From positions 1-64,000 of the forward strand of contig JAKJHU010001540.1 of the NCBI GenBank assembly GCA_022316685.1: a DNA stretch of 64,000 nt. The letters are read 5' to 3'. Source of the DNA: Progne subis subis. Taxonomy: Eukaryota > Chordata > Aves > Passeriformes > Hirundinidae. Of the stretch, positions 24,223-35,110 are shown piece by piece. The notes below the pieces were generated by a model. That model had not been told where the DNA came from, did no database searches, and was given only the letters and a program-made list of their open reading frames with translations. Made by a program: the position numbers and the translations under genes. Each line of letters starts with the position of its first letter. Positions within the stretch are counted from its first letter, which is position 1.

Positions 24223-24939
24223 AATATAGCAGCCAATCTAACAAATACAGAACAGACAGAGAACTGTTTTGCCCTAACAGCTGCCAGCTCTCTCAAATCT
24301 GAGGACCCACCACCACCTATCCCGATTTTGGAAGGTCCACAGAAATGTTCTGATGACCTTCAACTGACAGACTGGCATGAAGTCACACGCGAAATACGCA
24401 AAGAAGAAAATTTAAACCCTCTAGCCATGCCTGTGATATTCAGCCAGCAAGCTGGAGGTCCCAGAACATGGACAGCGATTCCATCTCAGGAAATAAAGGA
24501 ATTAAGAAAAGCAATAAAGGACAGTGGCATCTGCTCTCCATACTTTAAACAACTGTTAAAAAGTACCCTAGAAAGAACACACCAAACCATAAAACGTATT
24601 TTAAGTCAAGAGAAAAGGGGGAAAGCCCAGTATGTTTATAATTTTCTGAACAGCTCTGCAAAAGAGCCTGATCCCCACATTTACAGACATTTCTTGAACA
24701 ATAAAAAGGTAAAACTGAAAGAACACCCCCCAGTTTCATTTAAAAATTTAGAATCAAGACAGTTAGAAAGACCATATAATCCTATAACATGGGTGAAGAG
24801 GTTTGCATTAGCCTCTACAGAAAAAGGACTCAAATGGATTCCAGCAAAGAACGTGAAACCATACCACGCATCGAAGCCCGCTGAGACTCCCACATCAGCC
24901 AGTACTGCTGCAAACCAAGCAGCAAGCACCCAGACCTGA
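24223..24939 (+). pseudogene. Capsid remnant joined to integrase C-terminus (provirus A)
   Basis: One open frame, continuing the gag frame. Residues up to about 24555 resemble the start of betaretroviral capsid (LNPLAMPVIFSQQAGGPRTW, ending SPYFKQLLKS). Then, without a break, comes the end of integrase: ERTHQTIKRIL, which includes the third catalytic-acid region, and the C-terminal part with GLKWIPAKNVKPY. About 3 kb of gag-pro-pol has been deleted at this point (24555-24565) with the reading frame kept. The product would lack all enzyme activity. Confidence 0.75.
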
Positions 24940-25012
24940 GCTGCGCAGAATCATCAGGAGAAGATGATCTGCCAAGAACAGCCCAAGAAAAGACTGGAGT
25001 TTTATCGTTTGC

Positions 25013-26338
25013 ATGTTACTTTTGTTCTTTTGTTTTAGTTTTTGTAGTGAAGCTTTACCTGTAAGTCAACCTAAGACAAATGTCTGGGTTGCTTTAGCCA
25101 AATCTGCAGGCTCTGACACCATCTGTCTATCTGACACAAGCCCTGACAAACCTTTTTCCACCTGTTTAGTTGGAGTGCCTCTTCCAAAAGGTTTTGACAA
25201 TGTTACTTTTGACAAATACTGGCCTTATGATGACCATCACATATCCCCAACTCCCAGCCAAAAACACCAAACTTATATTGACAATTCTAAACTTGATAAA
25301 TCTGACCTCCAAGAGCTAGAAATCCTAGGCTCATTAACTATGAGCACCTGTTACTTCTTTCATTTACGAGGAGAAAATGGCCCTCATTTAAATGTTACCC
25401 CTTATCACCCAGTTTATAGCAACATGACTTCTTGGTGCAATCAAACTAAGCTTCTCATATATGATGAGCCCCACGCAGATCGTTTTAACAAACTTCCTAT
25501 TCGGTTTCCTAAAGGGATTTGGCTCATCTGTGGAGACAGGGCCTGGCAAGGTATACCTTCAAAAATAGATGGTGGTCCTTGCGCCATGGGACAACTTACA
25601 ATAATTGCTCCCAGTGTCAAAAAAGTAGTCAAAAAGAAAAGCAGGAGGATTAGATCCTCCTGGGGACATCAGTATGAGAGCAACTGTGATAGTGATTTCC
25701 ATCCTTGGAACTCAGGGGAGTCAATTGCTGCTAGCATTTTCCTGCCTCAGCTAAGTTCTGCAATTGCCTTAAAACAGCTGAACAAGTTAGGATGCTGGCT
25801 CAGCAAAGAAGTAAATGCCACCTCTACTATAATCAGTGACTTGCTAACCGATGAGGAAGCAATCAGACATGCCACTTTACAAAACAGAGCTGCCATTGAC
25901 TACCTTCTTCTAGCTCATGGACATGGTTGTGAGGATTTTGAAGGTTTGTGCTGCATGAATTTATCTGATCACTCTGTTTCCATTCACAAACAATTGCAAG
26001 AATTGAGAGATTTAGCTAGCCAAATTACAGTAGATGACCCATCTTGGCTGGACAATTTGTTTGACGGTTTGAGCTTTGCACCTTGGCTAAAGGAACTTTG
26101 TAAGATAGGTTTAATTGTTCTAATAGTAGTTATTGTAGTTTTAGTAGCAATTCCCTGCATACTTCAGTGTGTGCAAAAAGTAATGAGTAAGACAGTGTCT
26201 AGCGTTTTAGTTGTTAATAAGAACGGGGGAGATGTTGGGGAGGATGAAGCCAAAAAACCCTATAAATATGATTGCCTATATTCTGAGAATGTGGGACCTG
26301 TTAGTGAGATAGATTTGAAAGTAAGTTTTGATGTTTGA
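25013..26338 (+). CDS. env: Intact env of provirus A, alpharetrovirus-like
   Basis: An uninterrupted 441-codon envelope frame. Features: hydrophobic signal peptide (about residues 1-15), surface subunit with several N-glycosylation sites, a basic cleavage site near residues 206-213 (KKKSRR), a transmembrane subunit with a CX6CC motif at about residue 306 (CEDFEGLCC), a membrane span at about 366-388, and a short tail. The TM part resembles avian alpharetroviruses while gag and integrase resemble betaretroviruses. The last 35 codons lie inside the 3' LTR, which begins at 26233. No stop or frameshift is seen. It may be translated from a spliced LTR transcript; expression is unknown. This is an old viral gene copy and is described only. 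Confidence 0.88.
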   Translation: MLLLFFCFSFCSEALPVSQPKTNVWVALAKSAGSDTICLSDTSPDKPFSTCLVGVPLPKGFDNVTFDKYWPYDDHHISPTPSQKHQTYIDNSKLDKSDLQELEILGSLTMSTCYFFHLRGENGPHLNVTPYHPVYSNMTSWCNQTKLLIYDEPHADRFNKLPIRFPKGIWLICGDRAWQGIPSKIDGGPCAMGQLTIIAPSVKKVVKKKSRRIRSSWGHQYESNCDSDFHPWNSGESIAASIFLPQLSSAIALKQLNKLGCWLSKEVNATSTIISDLLTDEEAIRHATLQNRAAIDYLLLAHGHGCEDFEGLCCMNLSDHSVSIHKQLQELRDLASQITVDDPSWLDNLFDGLSFAPWLKELCKIGLIVLIVVIVVLVAIPCILQCVQKVMSKTVSSVLVVNKNGGDVGEDEAKKPYKYDCLYSENVGPVSEIDLKVSFDV

Positions 26339-26823
26339 GATGTATTGGATACTAGATGTATGGGAAAACAGTTGTGTGACCAACAAAGTTACCTGCAGCC
26401 AGACCCAGGTCAAATGGAATGTTCTGTCTCACCCCCCAATGGTTCATCCCACACCTGTACCCCTCCCCTGAAGTGTCAGGTATCTGTAACCTCATTGGCA
26501 CAGATCCTGTTCCTGCCCACCTCAAGACCCCTTATCAGGGGTCTGCAGGGGTGGCTCGCTCTCTTGCTTGCCTCTCTTGCTTGCTCTTGCTTTTGCTCCT
26601 CTCCCTCCTGCCCTTGGCTCCTTGCTCCCCTCCATTCCCTACCTTTCCCTTCCCCCACCTCCTAGGCCTTGCACTGAGCTGCAGCCTGGCAGCTCATAGC
26701 AAGGCCTCACATCCCTTACAATAAACCCAATCTTCTAAAACCTAACTACAGAGATCTCTTGTTTACATATATCTATGCCGTCCTGGAGTCTACAACAGCA
26801 GAGGGAAAAAACCAATTTCTACA
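26233..26823 (+). repeat. 3' LTR of provirus A
   Basis: 591 bp, same length as the 5' LTR. Differences seen by eye: A/T in the GATAGAATTG block, G/A in CCTTGTCAGG and three changes near the 3' end. The start of the LTR codes for the end of Env. Confidence 0.92.
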
Positions 26824-26829
26824 GTTTGT

Positions 26830-27295
26830 AAAGACAAATCTCTCTCATTCCATTCATCAATCAGTGGAACACTTCCCATTGTTTCTTTTATCTCAGTGCT
26901 AGTTTTATCTACCAGCAGACCCACAGTTTTTTTCTAAAGACAAGTCCCTCATTCCTTTCACAATATTCACAAGTACTTCAGGAGAGGGCTCTACACAAGT
27001 CTCCTACAGAGGAACTTTGCCATAAGAACCACAGTCGATTTGGGATACATAAATGAGATCTCTATACTGTCCTCACCTTGTTTTTATGAAAAATTGTTCA
27101 CAACTGGACCACCGGACCATAGCATTTGGACGAAAAGGAAATAGAAGTTGTCTTTCAACTTCTCAGTTATAAGCCTTCCAACATATTGATAAATATACAT
27201 ATTCAATACACATTTCATTAAAATTTAAGCATTTATACACACACACTTTTAAACACTCTACCACTGAAGTTATATTTTTGCAAGTGTTAAAGCCT
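26830..27295. other. Target-site flank of provirus A
   Basis: AT-rich. The first about 100 bp resemble the sequence to the left of provirus A (20687-20779), an old degenerate local duplication. Nothing else recognised. Confidence 0.5.
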
Positions 27296-28049
27296 TGTTA
27301 TAAATAACTATGTAGTTGTTGGCTTTTGCTATTATGTATTCGCTTTTGCAAATTATTATTAATCACAATGATTTTGATACAGTACAGTTTGTTATCACTT
27401 TTAACTGTTTTTTATATCATATAATTTGTCAGCTTTTATGGCCAATGCCCTGGCCATGTGTAGCTTATATATATATATAAGTGTAATAAACTTATAATTT
27501 AAGCTTTCACAAAATATTAAAATAGAAACTATGTGTTGTGCATTATAATGTTAACTTTTGCAGAAGTGGCTAATGCCTTTATTTTTGTAACTAACAATAG
27601 TGAAAATAACTCACATAAGTTTGTGGAAATAGCTAAATCTGTCTGTATAATAAAATAACATTAAAAGAACCACACAGATAACATCAAAAGAAAGGATGTG
27701 AAGAGGACTTCTGCCACTGACCCTTCAACTATCAATAACTCCCTGTTTGTTGTTGTGAGGAAATGGCATACACAACTCCCAGAAATCAAATCTACACTAT
27801 TGCACAACAGCTCAAGAGTTTAACCAAGCTAAAGAATTCCAAGAACATATAAAAGAACTTAAAGGAATGTTTAAATATATATAATCTTCATGAATATGCA
27901 TTTGTTCAATGTAATGAAAAAGTATATAAAGTTGTTATAGCTAACTGGCGTGTCTCTGGCAATTTGCCAAACACTCTGCGCTGTTTACTGTCCCTTTTAT
28001 CCCTTATTAAACTTTTAAAAATTTTAAAGAGTGAGTGTTGTTTTTCACA
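27296..28049 (+). mobile_element. LTR related to provirus D family
   Basis: Starts TGTTATAAATAACTATG and ends with a TTATTAAACTTTTAAAAATT polyA region and GTTTTTCACA, as in provirus D LTRs. Flanks AGCCT and GCCTG share four bases. It is diverged and longer (754 bp). Confidence 0.65.
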
Positions 28050-28367
28050 GCCTGCAATTGCTTATTCCTTTGCAGATTTCTTTTTCACAATAATGATTTC
28101 TGTCTTAAGTGTCATAACTTTTTTCATCCAAGTAATTTCTAGTAATTCTAATTCAAATATTCTACCCTACATCTTTTGATTTCAGCCCTGCATATATCTC
28201 TGCATATGCCTGTGGAGTCCCTGGAACCCCTCTAGACAATTCCCAGGGTCTTGCCTTGGAAGGATATGCCATAGAGTTTCCCTGCCTAGGCTGAAAGAGA
28301 GGACCTTCCCCATGGTGCTTTGCACACTGTGATCCACCCCAGTTTGCCTTCCCCATATGTCCCTAAT

Positions 28368-29108
28368 TGTAGTGGTTTCTTCTTTCCCTGTTTCCCTATT
28401 TGTGGTGGTTCTTTAGAGAGACCCAGATGACCATCGATGGCAAAAGGCACAGACTCTGCTCTTTCTGGGGAGGGATCACGGCTTTATTTGGGTTCCAGCC
28501 CCTTGAGCTCCTTTAGCTCCTTCCCCGTCCCTGTTCCAAGGTGAAAGAGCCCGCCCCATCCTCTCTCAGGGCTTTTACCCAGGGGGGAAGGGCCTAGAGG
28601 CAGGGACAAGCCACTACTCAATCAGGGACAAGGTGGGAGTGGAACAGAGTTGGGTTACATTTCAGTGTGGGAGGATGGGCGGGGAAAAGGAGCAGGGACA
28701 AACCACGTGATACAGTTTCCAAGGGGAACAGGGGATACAATAGAAAACATTACAAAACCCAATATAAAAATGAAACACAATATAAACCAAATTAACACAC
28801 TGTAACACCTATTGGTGGTGGTACCCTGGGTGGCCAGCCCAGTCTTCTCAATAGGTCACTGACCTTTGTCCTGCCCCTTGTACTGCCCCTGTGCCCTCAA
28901 ACCATTGGCCGCTGACCCCATACTTAAGTCTGTGCACACCACACGGCCTGGTCTTTTGTTCCTGATTCCCTTCGGCACCCGAAATAAACCTCGCTGGAAC
29001 GGAATCATACAAAGGCCCTTTTTGCCTCTCTTTGCTGAACTCAGCCGTGGTGTGTGTGGGTGTGAGCTTGATTGCTTTGCCTGAATCCTTCCCAGCGGCT
29101 CTTCCACA
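28368..29108 (+). mobile_element. Possible LTR hosting a solo LTR
   Basis: Begins TGTAGTGGTTTCTTC, holds AATAAA at about 28983 and could end CTTCCACA at 29108; the solo LTR at 28401-28807 interrupts it. No duplication was found for the outer element. Confidence 0.35.
28401..28807 (-). mobile_element. Solo LTR, provirus B-related family
   Basis: 407 bp with exact 6-bp duplication CCTATT (28395-28400 and 28808-28813). On the minus strand it runs TGTTACAGTG to CACCACA. It shares blocks with the provirus B LTRs (ACAATATAAACCAAATTAA, CCAGAGGCAGGGACAAG-type) and with the inverted pair at 33755-34720. Confidence 0.88.
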
Positions 29109-31093
29109 GGAGATGCTTATGGGGATATAGGTAGCAGCTCCAATATCTAAAAAGCACACTGCTACATACACCTCCTGTTGGGCAGCCTGATTCAGCTGCG
29201 ATTTCAGCAGAAGTTTTGGATTACTTTTCCAGTTGAATTTTGCATACCAAATATTCAGTGCACATATCATTTAAAAAAAATTGCAACATACTTTATGAAG
29301 TCACACTTACCAAGTGTAACAAAAAAAGTTACAGCTTCTCATTTTCTTGGGAAAACATCCACAGTGGTATTATGCAAGTCTTTCCCTCAGTTTCCTAATA
29401 AGAACCTGATGTTTTCTGGTGACTGTGAATCATTACACAATATCTATTTAACATATAACTACATTACTACTAGTTCACAGGATCAGATTCATAGTCTATA
29501 CTTAAAAAAACATAAAAGAAAACTGCATCTCTAAAATGTGTATCAGATTTGCTTCAAAACAAAATAATAATAAATTCAGATTGCATCCTTTAGGCCATTT
29601 TGAACTTTACCTATTTCTGTTATAAATGAAAAGCTAGACTTGCCAATACATCAAGCAATATAGCCAATTTATTAATTTGTTCGATAAAAGTGTGAGCAAT
29701 CACGCACCGGGCATGTTGTGGAGTCTCCGCCCCAAGCAACGTGCAAATTCGGTTCTTTGAGCAGTAGTCTCTTATACCATTCTAGGCACTTCACTTCCCC
29801 ATATTTTAGAAATTTTCTACTTGCTTTTCTTCATAATCAGCAGTTGTGGTCTTCAAAGATCTGCCGGGGAGGTGGTCTGAGATGGTCTTCTGATGTCTCT
29901 CCAGTCTCCTATTCTTCTTTGTTTAAAATATCTTTTTCCATTAGCATTATTTTTGGTTATATAGTTTGCTTAAACAAGCATATATATTTTGTTAGTCAGC
30001 ATACATATTGCAGGTCTCCTAACATGTCTCAATAAATGTCTTTGTAGGGCCCCCTTTCTCAGTTATTACAAAACCCAAAGTCAGCATGTTAAAAATGTCT
30101 TTATAGGAGCCTCTTCAGCTCATATTGGCTTTACTTCCACTGGTTAAGTGATTACAAATTTTTCCATACTCAAAAAGACACTTTACAAAGGATAGTTTAA
30201 AGCTTATACTACAAAGTAGTTAATTATTTGCAAACAATTACGATTTTATTGTCAAAAATAAACTGTTAGCTAAAAGCCTACTGTCTTATAGTTGCCTTGT
30301 TAAACCCCACTTCCGTGCCTTACTTAGCTAATTTTTTAAATTCTTCTTTATAATAACCCCATGGTCTCTGTCCACATTGCTCACAAACACACATACATAG
30401 GTGAGTGCTATTTAATTGACATGAATCACAGACCAATTTTCTCACATTTCTGTACCCATAACTGAAAGGAAAAATGGTGTGATTAAGTGCAAATCGTGTG
30501 GAAGAGAAAGGCAGAAAACCTTTAGTGGAATGTTCAAAACATTTATTTTTTTTTTAATAGGACAAAAAAATCTCCATCTCTATTCCTATTAAGACTCCAG
30601 AAGGATAGCCAAAATTTTCCCAAATGAAAACATACACTGGAAAGCAAAATTTTAATTTTGGATTAAATAGTACAGCTACTCTATTTGTCCAATGTTCATT
30701 GCATCTAAAAATTATCAGAGACAAAAATGGCACACTAGCAATCGGAAAAATAAAACTTTGACCTTTACTTTATGAAAGGAGATCTTCAAAATATGGCAAG
30801 AAGAAGAAAGCACTAAATAACATGCAACGTCATAATTACAATATCTTAATATTACTAAATCTCATCATAAGCCAAAAAAAGCACAGGCTTAATTATGTAA
30901 CATGAGAAGACAGAACATGAAACCACTCAAGCTCCAACAGCATGCTTGGCCTACTGCAGTTCATAAATGCTGCTAAAAGTCTTCTTTCACAAAGATCAGG
31001 GCAGGAGACCCTTTCCCCACCTCCCCTCCAAACAGGTGTCATTTTGGTTTATCTCAAAAGGTGTTACATACTTGTTTAGATGAAATAAACCTA
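29109..31093. other. AT-rich unassigned stretch
   Basis: No gene recognised. A segment near 29640-29900 (ATTTATTAATTTGTTCGATA, a GC-rich part, then pyrimidine-rich sequence) resembles the minus-strand LTR-like block at 49872-50480, so part is probably old retroviral debris. Confidence 0.4.
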
Positions 31094-31850
31094 TGTCTTA
31101 GGTTTTGTAACCTAAAAATGTGTATTCTATTTCATCTGTTGAAAGCTGTTTTCTGGGAGATGTTTTGTCCTTCTCTTGTAACTCCGGGGGGAGGGGGGCA
31201 GATGCCTTCTGAAAATGGCCCAGCCATTAAAACCAGGTGGGGCAGTGTTTCTTATCTCTTTCACCACCCCTCCATCCTCCAGGGGGACATCTCCTGATAA
31301 TGGGCCATTAAGGCTCACCAATGACATGACACAGTACATCATCCCATTGTGAGATGTTCCACTCAGTGGGGGAGGAGCCAACTGTTCCTAGCTAGATAAA
31401 AATGGGGACTCAAGACCACCAGGTATCTGTTTTTTCCACTGGATTCCCAGAGCAATCCCAGACCCATCTCGTCACCACTGGACTTTCTACAGGACCATCT
31501 CTACTCCACAGAACCACATCTGTTACTCCAGGAGGACTTATTTGGGCTGCTTCCAACACCCTGACCAACAAGGTGCCAGGTCGTATCCCTGACTCTGTCA
31601 GGGTTTTTTCCCGGATTTTTGTTTGCTTCCTTGCTTGTTTTTTTTAATTTTTTTTTTTGTACTACTACATTTGTATTTTCCTTTTTTTTAATATTCTTAG
31701 TAAAGAACTGTTACTCCTATTTGCATATCTTTGCCTGAAATCCCCTAATTGCAAAATTATAATAATTTGGAGGGAAGGGTGTTTACATTCTTCATTCCAA
31801 GGGAGGCTCTAGCTTTCCTTGGCAGACAACTGTCTTTCAAAACCAAGACA
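31094..31850 (+). mobile_element. Solo LTR, 5-bp duplication family
   Basis: 757 bp, TGTCTTAGGTTTTG to AACCAAGACA, with exact 5-bp duplication ACCTA (31089-31093 and 31851-31855). Its 3' end resembles the LTR at 33036-33714 (GAACTGTTACTCC, AATTATAATAA, GCAGACAACTGTCTT). Confidence 0.85.
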
Positions 31851-31944
31851 ACCTACCACCCCTCAAATCCTGACACAGGAAATGGCATCAGCGGGGCACA
31901 TATAATGCAGTGTTCTGGTGTAAACATGCTACAGAAGTAGGCAA

Positions 31945-32378
31945 TGAGAGGGAAGATGTGTGCTAATGCCTTTACAGACAATTTGATGGATGTTAATGTT
32001 TTTGAAGTGGGTCTTAATGTTTCTACTGGTAGCAGGTTTGTTACCGGGCCCAGACAGTTTGGGTCCTGAAAGAGACGAGGGTCTGCACAAGCTTGAACTT
32101 CTGGACTTTGAGGGAAAATGACAGGTTCAAGGGGGGATGTGTGGTAGGTGGTTCAGGAAGGTGGTTTGGGAAGGCTGTACCTTCCCAGTACCTCAGTCAG
32201 TGGGGAAAGGAAGAGGGCAACATGTGGCCGGGAGTTTAGGATAAAAGGGAGGCCACGTTCCCCAAAACCTCAAGAGAGAAAACCCTGTGGGCATGTGCCC
32301 CTTTATTTGAATAAAGTTGCAGGACTCCTCTGTCTCCATTTTGGACATAAACTCTGGCGTTTGCAGATTTTCCTGACA
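31945..32378 (+). repeat. 5' LTR of provirus C
   Basis: 434 bp, TGAGAGGGAAGATGTGTGC to TTTTCCTGACA, with a TTTGAATAAAGTTGCAGGAC polyA region near 32310. Closely similar to the LTR beginning at 51054. Confidence 0.8.
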
Positions 32379-32379
32379 A

Positions 32380-32397
32380 TGGGGCTTGGTCCAGGAT
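32380..32397 (+). other. Primer binding site, tRNA-Pro-like
   Basis: TGGGGCTTGGTCCAGGAT one base after the LTR resembles the tRNA-Pro primer site of gammaretroviruses, with small differences. Confidence 0.7.
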
Positions 32398-32583
32398 CCT
32401 TCCACCGTTTGGGTCCAGCATGCAGCAACAGCAGCTGGAGGCACGCCTCACCCAGTTTCGGTGACCAGCTCCCTTCGGCGCTAGCTGGCACGGGTGACTG
32501 ATGGGGTTCCTGAGACTGTCCAGGAGAGGCAGGCCAGAGGGGTCCATGAAAAGTCCATAGGAAAGGACCACTGGACATGGATG

Positions 32584-32920
32584 CCCAGAGGGGGCAGAAA
32601 GGTAAAGTTGAGAAGGGTGTCAGCAAATCTCACTAGTGAGTACAACTTCGGGGAGTAAAACATGGCAGGACACCCAGGGTGGGCAACAAAGGAAAGTCAA
32701 AAAGGAGTCTCAACTATAGGGATGACGATTCCAAAATACCTTCCAAGAATCCTTTAGGAGAATGTTAAGATGGTTTGTACATTTTCCTAGAGGTAGCTAA
32801 GGACATGGGCAGGCAATATGGTGTATGCCCAGAGGGGGCAATGTGGGGAACATGGATGCCCAGAGGGGGAAATAAGAGCTACTGAGAAAGGATCTTGGCA
32901 ATCCATACCCAGAGGGGGCA
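32584..32920 (+). repeat. Four-copy leader motif in provirus C
   Basis: The 13-mer CCCAGAGGGGGCA or a near copy occurs at 32584, 32828, 32859 and 32908, in the same orientation. With the preceding TG, two copies can fold as TGCCC/GGGCA hairpins. It also has a loose likeness to a CTCF core. Confidence 0.7.
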
Positions 32921-33035
32921 ATATGGTGTTGGTTTGGGAAAGAACTGGTGAAAGTAGAGTATGGAGAAATATGGTTAAGGCAAGTAGCAGCGGGAGGCTA
33001 TGTGATAAGGACAGACTGGGAAGTTGTCTGCCTTA

Positions 33036-33714
33036 TGTTGAGGGTTAAGTTCTCCTGTAGAATTTTTCCCCCCCTTGAGTTGCTAGATTTTTAAGTAGGG
33101 GTAGTTAAGCGGTGCTTAACCTGACAAAAGAAGTTGATCACTTGGTTTTGGGGGAGGGAGGAGGCTCCCAGGAGAACTAAGGAGTGGGCTCACTTCTCTC
33201 GGTTTTCCCGGGGAGGACGGTCGGGCTACGGAGTAGCTGCCTGGAGTCCACAGCTAACGGAGGAGCCTGGTCCTGGGAATTCTATCATCTGTTGGAGTGC
33301 CCAGGAATTCGGAGTTTCTTCGTTACCCTGCTGGATTTTGGGTCAGCCCGGGGTCCAGCCGCTGCGGGTTCTCCGGCACTGCCCACTTCATCTGCCAGGG
33401 CACCCCCCTGCCTGCCTGCTGAGGACAATCCATCGCTTCCAGCTTGCAGCCATCAGCGACGGACTTTGCCACCGTTTGCCCTCAGGGTTCTTGGTTCTGT
33501 TTTACTGTTATTATAAGTGCTGTTGTTGTTTGTCTGTCCTGTTATATTTACTAGTAAAGGACTGTTATTCCTTTTCCCCATAGCTCTGACCGAAAAGTTT
33601 TTCTTTTAATCTTCCAAATTATAATAACACGGAGGGAAGGATTTAAATTCCTCATTTTCCTGGAGAGGCCTGCCTCTCCTTAGCAGACACCTGTCTTTTT
33701 TTCAAACCGAGACA
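33036..33714 (+). mobile_element. Solo LTR in provirus C leader
   Basis: 679 bp, TGTTGAGGG to AACCGAGACA, flanked by the 5-bp duplication CCTTA (33031-33035 and 33715-33719). Shares its 3' end with the LTR at 31094-31850. Confidence 0.78.
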
Positions 33715-33754
33715 CCTTATCTTCAAAATCTGCAGTCTAATGCAGGGCTCTTGC

Positions 33755-34165
33755 TGTATATTATTTGGTTTCATATTGTATTTCAATTTTATATTGGGTT
33801 TTATAATGGTTTATTCCATTATAAAACCCCTGTTTCCTTGGAAAATGTAACATCCCGAAGTTTGTCCCTGCCCATCTCCCATATTGTTCCCTTCCTGGAA
33901 TGTAATCCAACCCTGTTCCCCTTCCACCTTATCCCTGATTGGGTAGTGGCTTGTCCCCGCCTTTACCCCCTTCCCTGGATATAAGCCCAGACCATGCAGC
34001 CTGCCCTTCCTCTTGGCTCAGGGAGTGGGAAGGGGCTCCTGACTCAGGCAGGGGCAGGACCACAGAAGAAAGACTGAATAAAGCCCTAGTTTCACCCTCG
34101 GATCAAGTGCAGACCTTCCTTTGCCATTGATGGGGACTTGTTCTCTCTGCTAAGGGAAAGGTTCC
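33755..34165 (+). mobile_element. LTR of provirus B-related family, plus copy of an inverted pair
   Basis: Starts TGTATATTATTTGGTTTC, carries a TTATAATGG / TGTTTCCTTGGAAAATGTA block and ends soon after TTTGCCATTGATGGGGAC. It is an inverted partner of the LTR at 34321-34720. 3' limit approximate. Confidence 0.65.
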
Positions 34166-34198
34166 CGGCCACTCCTGGGTTTTGGGACCTGCCATGTC

Positions 34199-34320
34199 TC
34201 TCTCTCTCCTGGAGCCTCGGCTCCGTTTTTGCCTCGGCTAGCTTGAGAGAGAAACCACAGCTGGAAGGATTTTTTCCTCAGGGCCTTAAAGATCCCAGAG
34301 CGGCTGGAACCTTTTCCTTT
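34199..34320 (-). other. Leader fragment between inverted LTRs
   Basis: The minus strand matches the plus-strand sequence 34731-34830 (GAGGAAAAA-ATCC, CTCTCNAGCTAGC, AAAACGGAG). It appears to be the start of a retroviral leader attached to the minus-strand LTR. Confidence 0.5.
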
Positions 34321-34720
34321 AGGGAGAGCAGGTCCCCATCGATGGCAAAAGGAAAGAGTCTGCCCTTGGTCTGGGGGGAATCACGGCTTTATTCAGTCTT
34401 TCTCCTGTGGTCCTGCCCCCACAGAGTCAGGAGCCCAGTCCAGTCTCCGTCCCAAGAGCGAGAGAGATTTTCCCGTATGGTCTTCTTGCTTTTATCCAGG
34501 GGGGAGGGGCTCGAGGCAGGGACAAGCCACTGCCCAATCAGGGACAAGGTGGGAGTGGAACAGAGTTGGATTACATTCCAGTGTGGGAGGATGGGCGGGG
34601 AAAAGGAGCAGGGACAAACCTTGTGATACATTTTCCATGGGAACAGGGTGGTATAGAAGAAACCATTACAAAACCCAATATAAAAATGAAGTACAATATA
34701 AACACAAATAATGCACAACA
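34321..34720 (-). mobile_element. LTR of provirus B-related family, minus copy of an inverted pair
   Basis: On the minus strand starts TGTTGTGCATTATTTG and ends near GCCATCGATGGGGACC. Reverse AATAAA near 34391. No clean duplication found, since the flanks are retroviral leader. Confidence 0.65.
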
Positions 34721-35110
34721 ACAGGGACCCTGAGGAAAAATCCTCCCAACTGCAGTTTGTCTCTCGAGCTAGCTGGAGTGAAAACGGAGGTGGGGCTCCG
34801 TGAGGGAGACAAGCCACACAGGGCCAGCTGCAAGTCTTTTGTATTCCCAGCTTCCAGGATAGGGAAAACAGGAAGGTATTGTTCTTACACCCCCACCCCT
34901 CCCCAGGTTATTATGGAGCCAGGGTGTAGGATTTGGGTTTGTTTGCTTGATATTCAGGACTTAAGGGGGTTTCTGTCCGAGGCCAGGTGTGACTGGCAGC
35001 ACAGGCTGGGGGACCTGTGGGAGAGGTGTGGGACCGAGCTGAGGCTGTGAGACAGCCAGGGCTCTGCGTCGGTCAGTGCTCAACACTACCAGCCCCACGG
35101 GCAGGGGCTG

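Larger units (their letters stand above)
20780..26823 (+). mobile_element. Provirus A: beta/alpha chimeric ERV
   Basis: Complete LTR-to-LTR provirus, 6,044 bp, with exact 6-bp target duplication GTTTGT (20774-20779 and 26824-26829). The two 591-bp LTRs differ at about five positions by eye, so it is young. Order: LTR, tRNA-Lys-like primer site, leader with hairpin repeats, betaretrovirus-like gag, a deletion that removes protease, reverse transcriptase, RNase H and the integrase core, the integrase tail, an alpharetrovirus-like env, LTR. A solo LTR of the provirus D family sits in gag (22005-22555). It cannot encode its own polymerase. Confidence 0.9.

Noticed and set aside
20687..26935. Similar sequence on both sides of provirus A as a long target duplication
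   Set aside because: The likeness is imperfect and offset from the provirus ends; the true duplication is the 6-bp GTTTGT. It is an older local repeat.
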